A stretch of DNA of 64,000 bases. Origin: Leptospiraceae bacterium. Lineage in GTDB: Bacteria > Spirochaetota > Leptospiria > Leptospirales > Leptospiraceae. The stretch lies in the NCBI GenBank assembly GCA_016711485.1, contig JADJSX010000006.1, positions 792,001-856,000 on the forward strand, in the 5' to 3' direction. The position numbers were made by a program, and so were the translations under genes. The notes under the pieces are model-generated. The model searched no databases. It was not told the DNA's origin and saw nothing but the letters and a program-made list of their open reading frames with translations. How positions within the stretch are numbered: the stretch's first letter is position 1; each line of letters begins with the position of its first letter. Shown piece after piece: positions 42,568-52,480 of the stretch.

Positions 42568-44445
42568 TTAATTTTTGAGAAAAGAAATAATATCAGATGC
42601 TATTGAATTCTCATCTAAATGATAATGTTTGAAGATTTCTTTTTTTTCACCGTGAGTAATTATGTCGGGTGGAAATGCAATTGTTTTTATAAAACGATTT
42701 AAATACTCAGGGTTAAGGCGATTCAAGACATAACCTGACACTCCTGCATCTAAATAACTTTCATCTAAAATTAAAAAATGTTTTGTTTTAGAAATGGCGG
42801 CATTCAATGCGTCTACATCTAATGGTCGAATCCAAAATAAATCAATGATTGACGTTGAAATATTAGATTTTTCTAATATTTCTCTAGTCTTTTGGGCAGT
42901 CTCTAACATTGAACCAACTGAAATTAAAGTTATGTCTCTACCTTCATTTAAAATTCTTAATTTTCCTTCTACAATTTCATTTACTTTCGAATAACTTATA
43001 TTATCCGCTGATTCACTTCCTTTTGGAAACCGAATTGCAATAGGACCATCTGTGTAACTTGACATAAAGAACATTGAATCAATTAAATCCTGTGCACTAG
43101 AAGGAGCGATGATGCTCATGTGCGGCAAACTACATAAATATCCTAAATCAAATAATCCTTGGTGAGTTTCTCCGTCAGCTCCAACACACCCTGCTCTATC
43201 TATTACAAATCTAACTGGCAAATTCATAAGGGATACATCTTCAATCATTTGATCCATCGCACGCGTCAAAAAAGTTGAATATATGCACATAAATGGAATC
43301 ACTCCACCGCCTAAAAGTGCAGCTGCAAACGCAACGGAATGCTGTTCTGCAATTCCTACATCAATCGTATTTTGCGGGAATTTAATGGCATAGTTTTTTA
43401 ATCCACTCCCTTCAATCATCGCAGGAGTAACTGCAACAATAGCTGGATTTTTCATGGTTAGATGAATTAGACATTCACCAATAATTTTACTATATCCAAT
43501 TTTTGTATCCACATTCATTGCACCATCATGAATATTAAATGGAGTTACTCCATGGTATTTTATTGGGTCATTTTCAGCGTGAAGGTATCCTTTTCCTTTT
43601 TGAGTGATTACATGCAGCAAAAGGGGTCCTTCCATTTTTTGCAATTTTTCAAGCACTGTGACTAATTTGGTTACATCATGACCATCAATTGGCCCAACAT
43701 AATGAAATCCTAAATCTTCAAAAAGTGCTCCCGGAACTAAAAAATCTTTAAAACCTTTTTCTAAACGTCTAGAAACACTCACAAGAGCCGGTCCAATAAA
43801 TGGAAACCATTTTAGGATTGTGTAATATACTTTTTTCCATTGATTAAAAAAAGTTGATGTTATAATATTATTAAGGTAATTCGAAATGGATCCCACATTC
43901 TTAGAAATGGACATATAATTATCATTTAAAATCACTAAACAATTCGGTCGAATATGCCCGCCATGATTCAAAGCCTCTAACGCCATTCCAGTTGCAATCG
44001 ACGCATCTCCAATCACTGCTAAACAATTGTATTTTTTTCCGAGCAAATCACGAGAAACCGCTTCTCCTAATAATTGAGAAATGGAAGTACCGGCATGTCC
44101 AGTATTGTATAAGTCGTATGGAGACTCTTCTCGTTTTGGAAATCCAGAAATACCTCCAAATTTTCTAACGGTTTTCAGTGCTTCCCGTCTGCCCGTTAGA
44201 ATTTTATGCGGATAAGTTTGATGGCCAACATCCCAAATGAGTCTATCAATTGGAGTATTAAATACGTAATGTATAGCAACGGTTAATTCTACTACTCCGA
44301 GATTACTAGCGAAATGTCCACCGACACTCGCAAGAGTGTCTATAATGTAAGTGCGAATTTCGGTGCAAACTAATTCAAGTTCATCTTTTGAAAGTTTTCG
44401 TAAATCTTTTGGATCATTAATTTTATCTAAATACTTAAAACTCAT
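42568..44445 (-). CDS. dxs: 1-deoxy-D-xylulose-5-phosphate synthase
   Basis: A 625-residue thiamine-diphosphate enzyme, the first step of the MEP isoprenoid pathway, condensing pyruvate and glyceraldehyde 3-phosphate. The ThDP-binding parts are GDASIATGMALEALNHGG...NDN (about residues 144-173), with WDVGHQTYPHKILTGR upstream and GVAEQHSVAFAAALL-like VGIAEQHSVAFAAALLGGG and RFVIDRAGCVGADGETHQG in the pyrimidine/transketolase halves. Length is standard. It lies 14 bases after the CHASE2 cyclase gene. Together with dxr, 8-11 kb away, the window holds two early MEP steps. Confidence 0.95.
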   Translation of the reverse strand: MSFKYLDKINDPKDLRKLSKDELELVCTEIRTYIIDTLASVGGHFASNLGVVELTVAIHYVFNTPIDRLIWDVGHQTYPHKILTGRREALKTVRKFGGISGFPKREESPYDLYNTGHAGTSISQLLGEAVSRDLLGKKYNCLAVIGDASIATGMALEALNHGGHIRPNCLVILNDNYMSISKNVGSISNYLNNIITSTFFNQWKKVYYTILKWFPFIGPALVSVSRRLEKGFKDFLVPGALFEDLGFHYVGPIDGHDVTKLVTVLEKLQKMEGPLLLHVITQKGKGYLHAENDPIKYHGVTPFNIHDGAMNVDTKIGYSKIIGECLIHLTMKNPAIVAVTPAMIEGSGLKNYAIKFPQNTIDVGIAEQHSVAFAAALLGGGVIPFMCIYSTFLTRAMDQMIEDVSLMNLPVRFVIDRAGCVGADGETHQGLFDLGYLCSLPHMSIIAPSSAQDLIDSMFFMSSYTDGPIAIRFPKGSESADNISYSKVNEIVEGKLRILNEGRDITLISVGSMLETAQKTREILEKSNISTSIIDLFWIRPLDVDALNAAISKTKHFLILDESYLDAGVSGYVLNRLNPEYLNRFIKTIAFPPDIITHGEKKEIFKHYHLDENSIASDIISFLKN

Positions 44446-44459
44446 TTTTACTCATTCTT

Positions 44460-46760
44460 TTATGAAATCGCGAGTGGTTTTATCACTTTTTTAATATCTT
44501 CATCGTTAATCAATCCAATCAATTCGTATATGCGGACCGGATGGGTTTTACCTTTTACTTGAACTAAATCTAATTCTCTTGCGTATACTCGCTCTTTGAC
44601 TCGCTCGTAAGTATATTCAGAAATAATAATATTTGTTCCATACGTTTTATTAGAACCTTCTAAACGAGAACCTAAATTAATTGTGTCTCCCATACAAGTA
44701 TAATCCATACGCTGTGAACTACCCATATTACCCACAACTGCCGCACCTGTATTTAAACCAATCCCTATATCTATTGAGGGAAGATTCCGTTCCTTCCAAC
44801 TTGCCTGTAATTCCAGTAATTTATCCATCTGGACGAGAGCGGCTACACAAGCATAATAGGGATGATCTTCCAAATCAACTGGAGCTCCCCAGAACGCCAT
44901 GATCGCATCACCCATATATTTATCAATAGTCCCTTTACATTCTATAATAATTTCCGTCATAGTAGACAAATATTCATTTAAAAGTTTTACTAATTCTTCT
45001 GGACTCAAAGCTTCGGATAATGTTGTGAAACCTCTAATATCAGAAAAGAAAATAGTGATTTCTCGTTTGGCTCCACCTAGAGCAATTTTTTCAGGATGTT
45101 TTAAAAGCTCATCTACAACGTCTTTCGATACGAATTTAGAAAAAGTATTTCGAATGTATTTAACGTTTGCTTCCTCCGTCAAAATTTTGAAGCCGATAAT
45201 CGTCACGAATATAACAAGTTGTTCAATTATTATACTCGGTTGAGGAATAATTAAATTAAACTTATCAAAGCAGAATAACGCAAATGCAGTATAACCAATT
45301 ACTAAAACAAAAATCAAAATAAAAGCTAACCATGTTCGAACTTTAGGCTGTATAAAACCAATGATTAATCCAATTAACAAAAACAAGAAGAGGTTCACAC
45401 TCTCAGGAGTAGAGGCCATAAAACTCTGATTCAATATCGTATTGATTGCATGAGCGTGATGCTCAATTCCAGACATTTCTCCATAAGGAGATAAGTGAGT
45501 ATCTTTAGATGCTCCACGACCAGTAGCATAATACATTGCAACTAAAAAGATAGTATTTTCATATTGCTCAGCATATTCCTTTCCCCATTCAGCAACATCA
45601 TATAAATCATCATCCCGAAAACAATAAAGAGAACCAACGAAGTTAATTTCCATTTGCCCATAAATGTCAATTGGAATTATAATTTCCCTCTCTTCATTTG
45701 GAACGGTCATAATATCATGTTCCCCAGTCTTATCTTTTATCATTTTTTTAGGAATGTTTTTTATCTTTACATATTTTCCCATAACTACTTCGGTATCTTC
45801 TACTATATCCACACCGTAGTATTTACAAACTATCACAAAGTCAATTGATGGAAAATATTCCGTCTCATTATTGGGACCATGATTTAACACTTTTGCAACG
45901 AGCGGCATATGACGATTTGCCGCATTATCTTCTTTACGAATATTTGCAAACCCTACTCCAGAAGAATTTTCAGTAACTTGCTCAATGGGCGGAACAGCAA
46001 AACTAAGCCAAGAAATACCTTGATCGCCTTCATCCACAACATTTTTCAATTTAAATTTTCTAAGTTTTTCTTGTCGACTTTTTAGATTAATCACAGATTC
46101 TTTTGATTCTGCAGTGGACTCAATCGAATAGTCAAAGATTACATTATCTGTACCTTTGAGTGCCTTTTCCATTGCCTCCTTTTGCTCTTTTTTATAATCT
46201 ACGAAAAAAATATCGTATAATAAATAATTGGAACTTCCCTTAAATGCTTCGATTATTTCAGCATATTTTCTCCAGTCAATTGGCCATGTTCCTTGTAATT
46301 TTTCAAGTGTTTCCGTTTTAATCCCAATGATACGGATATCCTTTCTTGCCCCTTCAATTTGATTAACTTTTTCTATATAACCTTTATCAGAGGCTAATGC
46401 ACCTTTGCCGGCAGTCCCTTTTAGTAAAAAAAATCTCCAGGAAATGGAAGATTCTTCCGCATCCTGCAATAATTTTAATACGTTCTTTGAAGTATAAATC
46501 GTTAGTGATAAAGAGAGAGCAATAAGGATACTCCCAATATTTTGTTTTTCCTTTGAAACTTTCTCAATAAATTTATAAACAAAATAAAAAGAAGCTAATA
46601 GGATTAAAACTCCCACTAAACTTAATTGAGCAGATTCGAAGTCCTGTGGTAAAAAGGCACTAATAATAACCGCTAAATTCCCTACAATGAAAGCGCCTAA
46701 AGACAAAAAATCTAAAGCATTTAGTTTGGATTGTTTTTCACTCATGTATTTGTACTCCAA
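44460..46760 (-). CDS. CHASE2-domain class III adenylate/guanylate cyclase
   Basis: A 766-residue membrane cyclase. Three hydrophobic segments (about 18-40, 48-68, 77-92) precede the CHASE2 periplasmic sensor domain (about 120-450, with IRIIGIKTETLEKLQGTWPIDWRKYAEII, YDIFFVDY). Three membrane helices follow (about 468-545) before the catalytic domain (about 550-755). The catalytic metal-binding aspartates are Asp574 in IFFSDIRGF and Asp618 in YMGDAIMAFWG, and RMDYTCMGDTINLGSRLE is the substrate/active-site loop. Whether it makes cAMP or cGMP is not settled here; the double-cNMP receptor at 25936 is a possible reader. An in-frame Met at residue 6 is an alternative start. dxs follows at 14 bases. 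Confidence 0.9.
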   Translation of the reverse strand: MEYKYMSEKQSKLNALDFLSLGAFIVGNLAVIISAFLPQDFESAQLSLVGVLILLASFYFVYKFIEKVSKEKQNIGSILIALSLSLTIYTSKNVLKLLQDAEESSISWRFFLLKGTAGKGALASDKGYIEKVNQIEGARKDIRIIGIKTETLEKLQGTWPIDWRKYAEIIEAFKGSSNYLLYDIFFVDYKKEQKEAMEKALKGTDNVIFDYSIESTAESKESVINLKSRQEKLRKFKLKNVVDEGDQGISWLSFAVPPIEQVTENSSGVGFANIRKEDNAANRHMPLVAKVLNHGPNNETEYFPSIDFVIVCKYYGVDIVEDTEVVMGKYVKIKNIPKKMIKDKTGEHDIMTVPNEEREIIIPIDIYGQMEINFVGSLYCFRDDDLYDVAEWGKEYAEQYENTIFLVAMYYATGRGASKDTHLSPYGEMSGIEHHAHAINTILNQSFMASTPESVNLFLFLLIGLIIGFIQPKVRTWLAFILIFVLVIGYTAFALFCFDKFNLIIPQPSIIIEQLVIFVTIIGFKILTEEANVKYIRNTFSKFVSKDVVDELLKHPEKIALGGAKREITIFFSDIRGFTTLSEALSPEELVKLLNEYLSTMTEIIIECKGTIDKYMGDAIMAFWGAPVDLEDHPYYACVAALVQMDKLLELQASWKERNLPSIDIGIGLNTGAAVVGNMGSSQRMDYTCMGDTINLGSRLEGSNKTYGTNIIISEYTYERVKERVYARELDLVQVKGKTHPVRIYELIGLINDEDIKKVIKPLAIS

Positions 46761-46840
46761 TATTACATATAAAATTAGGACTTTTAGAATGATTCAAAAT
46801 GAAACTAGAATCGTCAAGAATTTCCTTTTAGAAATTAAGA

Positions 46841-47641
46841 TTAATGAATTGCACTAGAAATTTCTTTTGCATATTGAAGCAAAGTGCGTGCACATTCATC
46901 TACATTCGAAGATTTGTCCTCAATTATCCGCTGAATTGCAGAGCCAATAATAATTCCGTCCGAATATGCACCAATCCTTTTTGCTTGTTCTGCAGTTGAA
47001 ATACCAAACCCAGCGCAAATAGGCAATTTCAAAGTCTTTTGAAGCATTCCTATTCTCTTCTTTAAGTCCAGTGAGAAATTCGATCTTTCCCCTGTAACAC
47101 CATAGGAAGTAACGTAGTAGATAAAACCAGATGCTATTTTTTTTATAGAAGCTATTCTTTCTGATGTACTTGCAGGAGTGATTAGGTGGATAATATCAAT
47201 TTGATGAGACCTAGATTTTTCAAGGACTGAATTTGAATCCTTTGCATCAAATGGCAAATCAGGTATGACAATCCCTCTAATTCCAGAATCTGATGCTTCT
47301 TTAAAAAAACGATCGATACCATGAGAAATAATTGGATTCAAATAAGTAAGATACACTAACGGAATACTTGGTTTATACAAATGGATTTGTTTTGTCGTTT
47401 TAAGAACAGTATCCATAGAAAATCCTTTTGATAATGCTCTCATATAGGATTTCTGAATCACAGGACCATCAGCTACTGGATCTGAAAAAGGAATCCCTAA
47501 TTCTAAAATATCTGCTCCCCCATCAATTAATGCTTTCGCCCATTCAACTGAAAGCGCATATTCAGGATCACCCAGAGAAATATAGGGAATAAAATGACTA
47601 CTGTTGCCTTTACCCGCAAAAGACTCTTTAATACTACCCAT
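46841..47641 (-). CDS. trpA: tryptophan synthase alpha subunit
   Basis: A 266-residue TIM-barrel enzyme that releases indole from indole-3-glycerol phosphate. Active-site features are LELGIPFSDPVADGPVIQKS (catalytic Glu about 43 and Asp about 54) and the phosphate loop GFGISTAEQAKRI. LTYLNPIISHG and YYVTSYGVTGERSNFSLDL are also typical. It follows trpB in the usual B-A order; its start shares a base with the trpB stop, so the two are translationally coupled. No other trp gene is nearby, indicating that the trp pathway is dispersed in this genome. Confidence 0.95.
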   Translation of the reverse strand: MGSIKESFAGKGNSSHFIPYISLGDPEYALSVEWAKALIDGGADILELGIPFSDPVADGPVIQKSYMRALSKGFSMDTVLKTTKQIHLYKPSIPLVYLTYLNPIISHGIDRFFKEASDSGIRGIVIPDLPFDAKDSNSVLEKSRSHQIDIIHLITPASTSERIASIKKIASGFIYYVTSYGVTGERSNFSLDLKKRIGMLQKTLKLPICAGFGISTAEQAKRIGAYSDGIIIGSAIQRIIEDKSSNVDECARTLLQYAKEISSAIH

Positions 47642-48837
47642 TATATTTCTCCCAACAAACGACTTACTTCCATAGAATCCTTGTCTCCTCTACCCGACAA
47701 ACAAATTACTAAATCTTTCTTCTTTCCCATATCCTTCGCTATTTTTTTTGCCGCCGAAAATGCATGGGCAGTTTCTAAAGCTGGAATTATACCTTCTAAT
47801 TTTGATACTTCTACAAAAGAGGCTAATGCTTCTTTGTCGGTCACACTTAAATATTCTACACGTTTAGTGGAAGCTAAATAAGCGTGTTCAGGTCCTACTC
47901 CAGGATAATCAAGACCTGCAGAAATAGAATGGGCAGGAACAATTTGTCCGCCTGCATCTTGTATGATAAGGGTCTTAGTTCCATGTAAAAATCCAACTCT
48001 TCCAGCTGTTATCGTAGCAGAATGTTCTCCAGGTTTTGTTCCAAGCCCACCAGCTTCTACTCCGTATAGTTTGACTTTTTTATCCTTTAAAAATCCGTAA
48101 AACATTCCAATAGCATTAGATCCACCACCGACACAAGCAATCACAGCATCTGGCATACGTTTATTTTTCTTTCTAAATTGGTCTTTTGTTTCCTTTCCGA
48201 TAACGGACTGAAAATCTCGAACAATAGTAGGAAATGGATGTGGCCCAATTGCTGAACCTACAATATAATGTGTATTAGCCACACTTAATGCCCATTCCCG
48301 CATTGCTTCACTGGTTGCATCCTTCAAAGTTGACGTACCGGAAGTAACAGGAACCACCTTTGCTCCTAGAAGCTTAATTTTATAAACGTTTAATTCTTGC
48401 CGTCTAACGTCCTCTGCTCCCATATAGATTACTGTTTCCATATCAAAGAGTGCACCTACAGTTGCAGTGGCTAATCCATGTTGTCCGGCACCGGTTTCCG
48501 CAATGATTCTTTTTTTTCCCATTGCACGTGTGAGAAGTGCTTGCCCTATTGTATTATTGATCTTATGCGCACCAGTATGATTTAAGTCTTCACGTTTGAG
48601 CCAGATTCTTGCCCCACCCCAAGCCTTAGTAAGTCGTTCGGCAAAAGTCAAAAGAGAGGGTCTTCCTACATAATTTTGATTATAATAGTTTAATTCTTTT
48701 AAAAACTTAGGATTGTCTTTTAGTTTCAAATACACTTTTTCTAACTGAATCAGCGCATCTGTCAATATCTCGGGCGCATAACGTCCCCCAAACTCTCCAA
48801 AATAACCTTGTTTCTCACCAAAATTTCTATCTTTCAT
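47641..48837 (-). CDS. trpB: tryptophan synthase beta subunit
   Basis: A 398-residue PLP enzyme that makes tryptophan from indole and serine. The PLP lysine is in HTGAHKINNTIGQALL (about residue 93), and the phosphate-binding glycine loop is CVGGGSNAIGMF. GRPSLLTFAERL and AETGAGQHGLATA are also present. The ATG at 48837 has GGAG about seven bases ahead. It lies 189 bases after proS on the same strand; the gap is filled by a palindromic element, so the trp genes may be transcribed from a separate promoter. I find no Trp-codon leader peptide in that gap. Confidence 0.95.
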   Translation of the reverse strand: MKDRNFGEKQGYFGEFGGRYAPEILTDALIQLEKVYLKLKDNPKFLKELNYYNQNYVGRPSLLTFAERLTKAWGGARIWLKREDLNHTGAHKINNTIGQALLTRAMGKKRIIAETGAGQHGLATATVGALFDMETVIYMGAEDVRRQELNVYKIKLLGAKVVPVTSGTSTLKDATSEAMREWALSVANTHYIVGSAIGPHPFPTIVRDFQSVIGKETKDQFRKKNKRMPDAVIACVGGGSNAIGMFYGFLKDKKVKLYGVEAGGLGTKPGEHSATITAGRVGFLHGTKTLIIQDAGGQIVPAHSISAGLDYPGVGPEHAYLASTKRVEYLSVTDKEALASFVEVSKLEGIIPALETAHAFSAAKKIAKDMGKKKDLVICLSGRGDKDSMEVSRLLGEI

Positions 48838-48850
48838 AAATAACTCCTTC

Positions 48851-49026
48851 TAATCCCCCCTGCCCCCCTTTGCGAAAGGGGGTTTAGGAGTAGCCAACTT
48901 TGCGAAAAAAGAGTGCTTCAAACAACTACCCTTTTACAAAAAAGGTAACTCTTAGAACAACACCCCCTTTCGCATCCGCCCTCAGCTTCCGCTGACCAAC
49001 GCCTTCGCCGGGAACAAAGGGGGATT
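48851..49026. repeat. palindromic C/G-rich element between trpB and proS
   Basis: About 176 bases of markedly higher GC than the surroundings. It opens with taatcccccc (48851) and ends with gggggatta (to 49026), giving about 10-bp terminal inverted repeats. Inside are cccccctttgcgaaaggggg (a nearly perfect hairpin, 48864-48882), accttttttgtaaaagggt on the minus strand, and a second cccccttt. No coding frame. The right terminus overlaps the TAA stop of proS. It looks like a repetitive palindromic element inserted after proS, which should be checked against the genome. Confidence 0.6.
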
Positions 49027-50767
49027 AATTCAACGCCCTATACAATTCCGCTCTCAATTTTTCTACTTCTGCTAAAAGTTGCTCATTCGATTCGAACGGC
49101 AAATTTCGTTCTTCCCCAGATTTGCGATTCAGAATGGAAAATTCATTTTTCTCAAAATAGTTTTTCCCAAACGTTAGTCGAATTGGAAAACCTACAATCT
49201 CTGAATCTTTAAATTTAAATCCAGGACCTAAATCTCTGTCATCCCAAAAAACTTCAATCCCATTAGATTTTAGAGACTCATAAATCAGTTCTACTCTTTT
49301 GTATTCCTCTTCTGTTTTAGAAATACTTACTAGAGATACTTCAAATGGCGCAACCGATATTGGCCAGATAATTCCTTTTTCATCATTTGTTTGTTCGATA
49401 ATAGTCGCCATAGTTCTGTTCAGCCCAATTCCATAACAACCCATTGTGGTTAATGTCATTTTGCCGGATTTATCGGAAACTTTTATATCAAATGCTTTGG
49501 TGTATTTGGTTCCTAGTTTAAAAATATGCCCTACTTCAATTCCCTTTTCTAGAGAAAGTGGTTTTCCTGAAATTGGACAAGGATCTCCAGCTTCCACCAT
49601 ACAAAAATCTTTTTGATTCACTTCTTTTTTTAAATCACGCGATAACACAAAATTACGAATATGTGCATCCGTTTCATTTGCACCAACAACATAACTACCT
49701 TTCGGATCAATACTTTTATCAAATAGAATTTTTAGCTTTGAAGATACAGTTTCCTCCAAAATAGGTCCTGTAAATCCTGTTATAATTCCTAAATTCTCAC
49801 ACTCTGAAGCTGAAAGTGGTCGAATTTCTGCCGTCGCAAACTGATTGTTAACCTTAACAGGATTTACTTCTCTATCCCCTCGAATAAAAACAACTACATC
49901 ATACTTCTCATCTGCCTTTAATAAAACGGCTTTGATAGTATTTTTGGGTTCAATTTGTAAAAGTTTAGAAACTTCCTCTATTGATTTTACATTGGGTGTA
50001 GAAACTTTTTCTAATTCTAGATATGTTCGTTCTTCCGTAGAATATTCCCAAATAACTGGAGTTTTTTCGACATTACCCGCATAACCACTTTCGAGGTTAA
50101 TGGCTAATGTATCTTCACCTATGGGAGAGATAACCATAAACTCTTCAGATCCACTTCCACCCATAGCACCCGAATCAGCCTGAACTGGAATTGTAGAAAG
50201 TCCACAACGGTTAAATATTTGACGATAGGTTTTACGCATTAATTGGTAAGTTTCATCCAATGAAGCATCATCAATGTGAAAAGAATAAGCGTCTTTCATA
50301 ATAAATTCACGTGAGCGGATAACGCCAAATCTAGGACGAATTTCATCTCTAAACTTTGTATGAATTTGATAAACGTTTTTAGGCAAATCCTTGTAAGACT
50401 TCAAAATTGGTTTTAAGAGAGAAGTAAAAGATTCCTCATGAGTAGGCCCTAAACAATGTGGCACATCATGTCTATCATTGATACGAAACATTTCCTTCCC
50501 CATTTTTTCCCATCGTCCACTTTGTTGCCAAATATCTGCGGGAGTCAATATGGGAAGTTCAAATTCAAGCGCTCCAGATTTATCCATTTCATCTCTTACT
50601 ATGGCTTCAATTTTTTTTAGAATACGTAATCCCATCGGTAAAAAATGATAGAGGCCAGAAGATGATTTACGAACAAGTCCAGCTCGAATCATTAGTTTAT
50701 GTGAAGCTACAACTGCATCGGCAGGATCTTCCTTGGTGGTTGGTAAAATATAATTTGATGCTTTCAT
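49025..50767 (-). CDS. proS: prolyl-tRNA synthetase (bacterial type)
   Basis: A 580-residue class II aminoacyl-tRNA synthetase charging tRNA-Pro. Motif 1 region SGLYHFLPMGLRILKKIEAIVRDEM (about 36-60), motif 2 region FRDEIRPRFGVIRSREFIMKDAYSFH, an INS editing domain (about 225-385, with DTLAINLESGYAGN at its start and VGANETDAHIRNFV later), motif 3 MGCYGIGLNRTM and the C-terminal anticodon-binding domain. Length and the INS domain mark the bacterial form. It starts 3 bases after rseP. The TAA stop overlaps the end of the palindromic element at 48851-49026, so the element's insertion may have defined the present C-terminus. Confidence 0.96.
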   Translation of the reverse strand: MKASNYILPTTKEDPADAVVASHKLMIRAGLVRKSSSGLYHFLPMGLRILKKIEAIVRDEMDKSGALEFELPILTPADIWQQSGRWEKMGKEMFRINDRHDVPHCLGPTHEESFTSLLKPILKSYKDLPKNVYQIHTKFRDEIRPRFGVIRSREFIMKDAYSFHIDDASLDETYQLMRKTYRQIFNRCGLSTIPVQADSGAMGGSGSEEFMVISPIGEDTLAINLESGYAGNVEKTPVIWEYSTEERTYLELEKVSTPNVKSIEEVSKLLQIEPKNTIKAVLLKADEKYDVVVFIRGDREVNPVKVNNQFATAEIRPLSASECENLGIITGFTGPILEETVSSKLKILFDKSIDPKGSYVVGANETDAHIRNFVLSRDLKKEVNQKDFCMVEAGDPCPISGKPLSLEKGIEVGHIFKLGTKYTKAFDIKVSDKSGKMTLTTMGCYGIGLNRTMATIIEQTNDEKGIIWPISVAPFEVSLVSISKTEEEYKRVELIYESLKSNGIEVFWDDRDLGPGFKFKDSEIVGFPIRLTFGKNYFEKNEFSILNRKSGEERNLPFESNEQLLAEVEKLRAELYRALN

Positions 50768-50770
50768 AAT

Positions 50771-52471
50771 TTAAAAAAATCGTGATACGTCGTTAAACGT
50801 TACAAAAACTCCCAGTAATAATAAAAATAAAAATCCAATCCTAAAAATTGTATCAATCGCTTTTGGTGGTAGTGGTTTACCTGCAATAGCCTCATAAAGA
50901 TAAAGTACTAAATGTCCTCCATCGGCTACTGGAATTGGAAGCAAATTCATAAACATTAGCGCAATAGATATATTAGCCACAAAATTCAGATACATAAACC
51001 ACCCGTATTCCAAACTCATTCCGGCAGAATGAACAATTCCAACTGGTCCAGATAAATTGTCTTTTACGGAAATCAGACCTTGAAATAACATTGATATTCC
51101 TCTTACCGAAGTAGCTACTGCTCGATAAACTTTTTCGCTCGAAATAAAAAATGCCTCAGTGACTGAATTTTTTTTATCACTTACTTCTGGAACAAATTTC
51201 ATATCTGCCATAAATCCCAGCAAACCAATAGGCTTTAATCTGTAGGTGGCACCAAACTTTAAATCTCCAGTTTCGATGGTTACTTCTTCAGTATTAATCG
51301 TTTTTAAAAATGTCTTCATTTCTTCAAAACTTTTAAACTTTTCTCCGTTGATACGAAGATTCAATAGTTTCTTAGCCAATTTAGGATCATGAGAGGTTAG
51401 AGTTAAGTTTCTTACAACCAACGCTGGAACTTTGGAATCAACTAAATTAGTAAACTCCAAAATATCTGAACCTCTAACGGGAACTTTTACAGTTACTTCT
51501 TCATTAGACCATGGATTGAGTAGCGGAAAGGTTTTTCGGAGCAAACGGATATTAACCGTTTGATTTTGATAATTTCCAAGTACGGTTTGCAGTTCTCCAA
51601 TTGTGGAAACTGGTTTTCCTTCCACATCTAAAATCATATCGCCATCTTTTAGGTAGGCAATGGCTCTAGAGGCTAGTTTTGTTTCTAATTCTTTTTCCGA
51701 TTTTTTATTTTCTAATTCCTTCAAAACCTCTGGAGGAAAATTCTTTTTGTAGTATTCTTCTGATTTATTTTCTTTATCTAAAAGATTTTTTAGCCAAAAA
51801 CTAAACTGTTCGGCATACTTAAAAGTTACAACAATATGCCTTTCCCCATATGGCTCGATCATTAAGGTTGGTCTACCACCTGCCGAATAAACATCAGGAG
51901 TTATTTTGATTGTTTTTGATAATGAGTTTCGTTCGTAAGTTACTTCGATTTCTTCCCCACCTGATAAACCAACATTCGTAAAAATATCCTCAAAGGAAAC
52001 AATTGATTTTCCATTAATTGCAATGATTCTGTCTCCAGAACGTAAGCCGGCTTGATAGGCTGCCGAATAATCTCGATTAGCCTTATCTATAAAAATTCTA
52101 TTTCCCCAAGAATTATCTCCTAAAAGTGCGAGAACGAAAAATATTCCAAATCCTAAAAATAGATTAAACAATGGGCCACCTAAAACCGGAATCATACGTT
52201 TTAGTGGAGGTGTAGAGAGTAGTTCTCCTTCAGAGCCTTTTAATCTTTTCCCATATTGATCACCTTTGAACATAACGTATCCGCCAATTGGAATTCCGGT
52301 AATTTGGTATGTTGTTTCGCCGATCCTTTTTTTCCAAATCCCACGACCATAACCAAGAGAAAAAATGCGGGCTTTCACTCCAACAAGCATTCCACAAAGC
52401 AAATGACCTAATTCATGAATAAAAATCGAAATTCCAAGCATCAAAACTGCGCCTAAAATAATTAGTACCAA
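50771..52471 (-). CDS. rseP: site-2 intramembrane metalloprotease RseP
   Basis: A 566-residue membrane protease that cuts anti-sigma factors and signal peptides within the membrane. The zinc motif HELGH lies at about residues 16-20 in FIHELGHLLCG, with the third ligand in MNLLPIPVADGGHLVLYLYEAI (about 513-534). Two PDZ-like domains are visible: one around GLRSGDRIIAINGKSIVSFEDI and one around KDGDMILDVEGKPVSTIGELQTVLG. The protein is longer than E. coli RseP (450), with an extra stretch between the PDZ domains (about 235-275). It lies in the isoprenoid/envelope run, 9 bases after dxr. Confidence 0.93.
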   Translation of the reverse strand: MVLIILGAVLMLGISIFIHELGHLLCGMLVGVKARIFSLGYGRGIWKKRIGETTYQITGIPIGGYVMFKGDQYGKRLKGSEGELLSTPPLKRMIPVLGGPLFNLFLGFGIFFVLALLGDNSWGNRIFIDKANRDYSAAYQAGLRSGDRIIAINGKSIVSFEDIFTNVGLSGGEEIEVTYERNSLSKTIKITPDVYSAGGRPTLMIEPYGERHIVVTFKYAEQFSFWLKNLLDKENKSEEYYKKNFPPEVLKELENKKSEKELETKLASRAIAYLKDGDMILDVEGKPVSTIGELQTVLGNYQNQTVNIRLLRKTFPLLNPWSNEEVTVKVPVRGSDILEFTNLVDSKVPALVVRNLTLTSHDPKLAKKLLNLRINGEKFKSFEEMKTFLKTINTEEVTIETGDLKFGATYRLKPIGLLGFMADMKFVPEVSDKKNSVTEAFFISSEKVYRAVATSVRGISMLFQGLISVKDNLSGPVGIVHSAGMSLEYGWFMYLNFVANISIALMFMNLLPIPVADGGHLVLYLYEAIAGKPLPPKAIDTIFRIGFLFLLLLGVFVTFNDVSRFF

Positions 52472-52480
52472 AAAATCCTC

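Noticed and set aside
48864..48882. CRISPR-like or terminator reading of the C/G hairpin
   Set aside because: It is a single hairpin within a larger palindromic element, not a regularly spaced array, and there is no U-tract.
48838..49024. Trp attenuator ahead of trpB
   Set aside because: The stem-loops are those of the palindromic element. The one short ATG frame (MRKGVLF) has no Trp codons.
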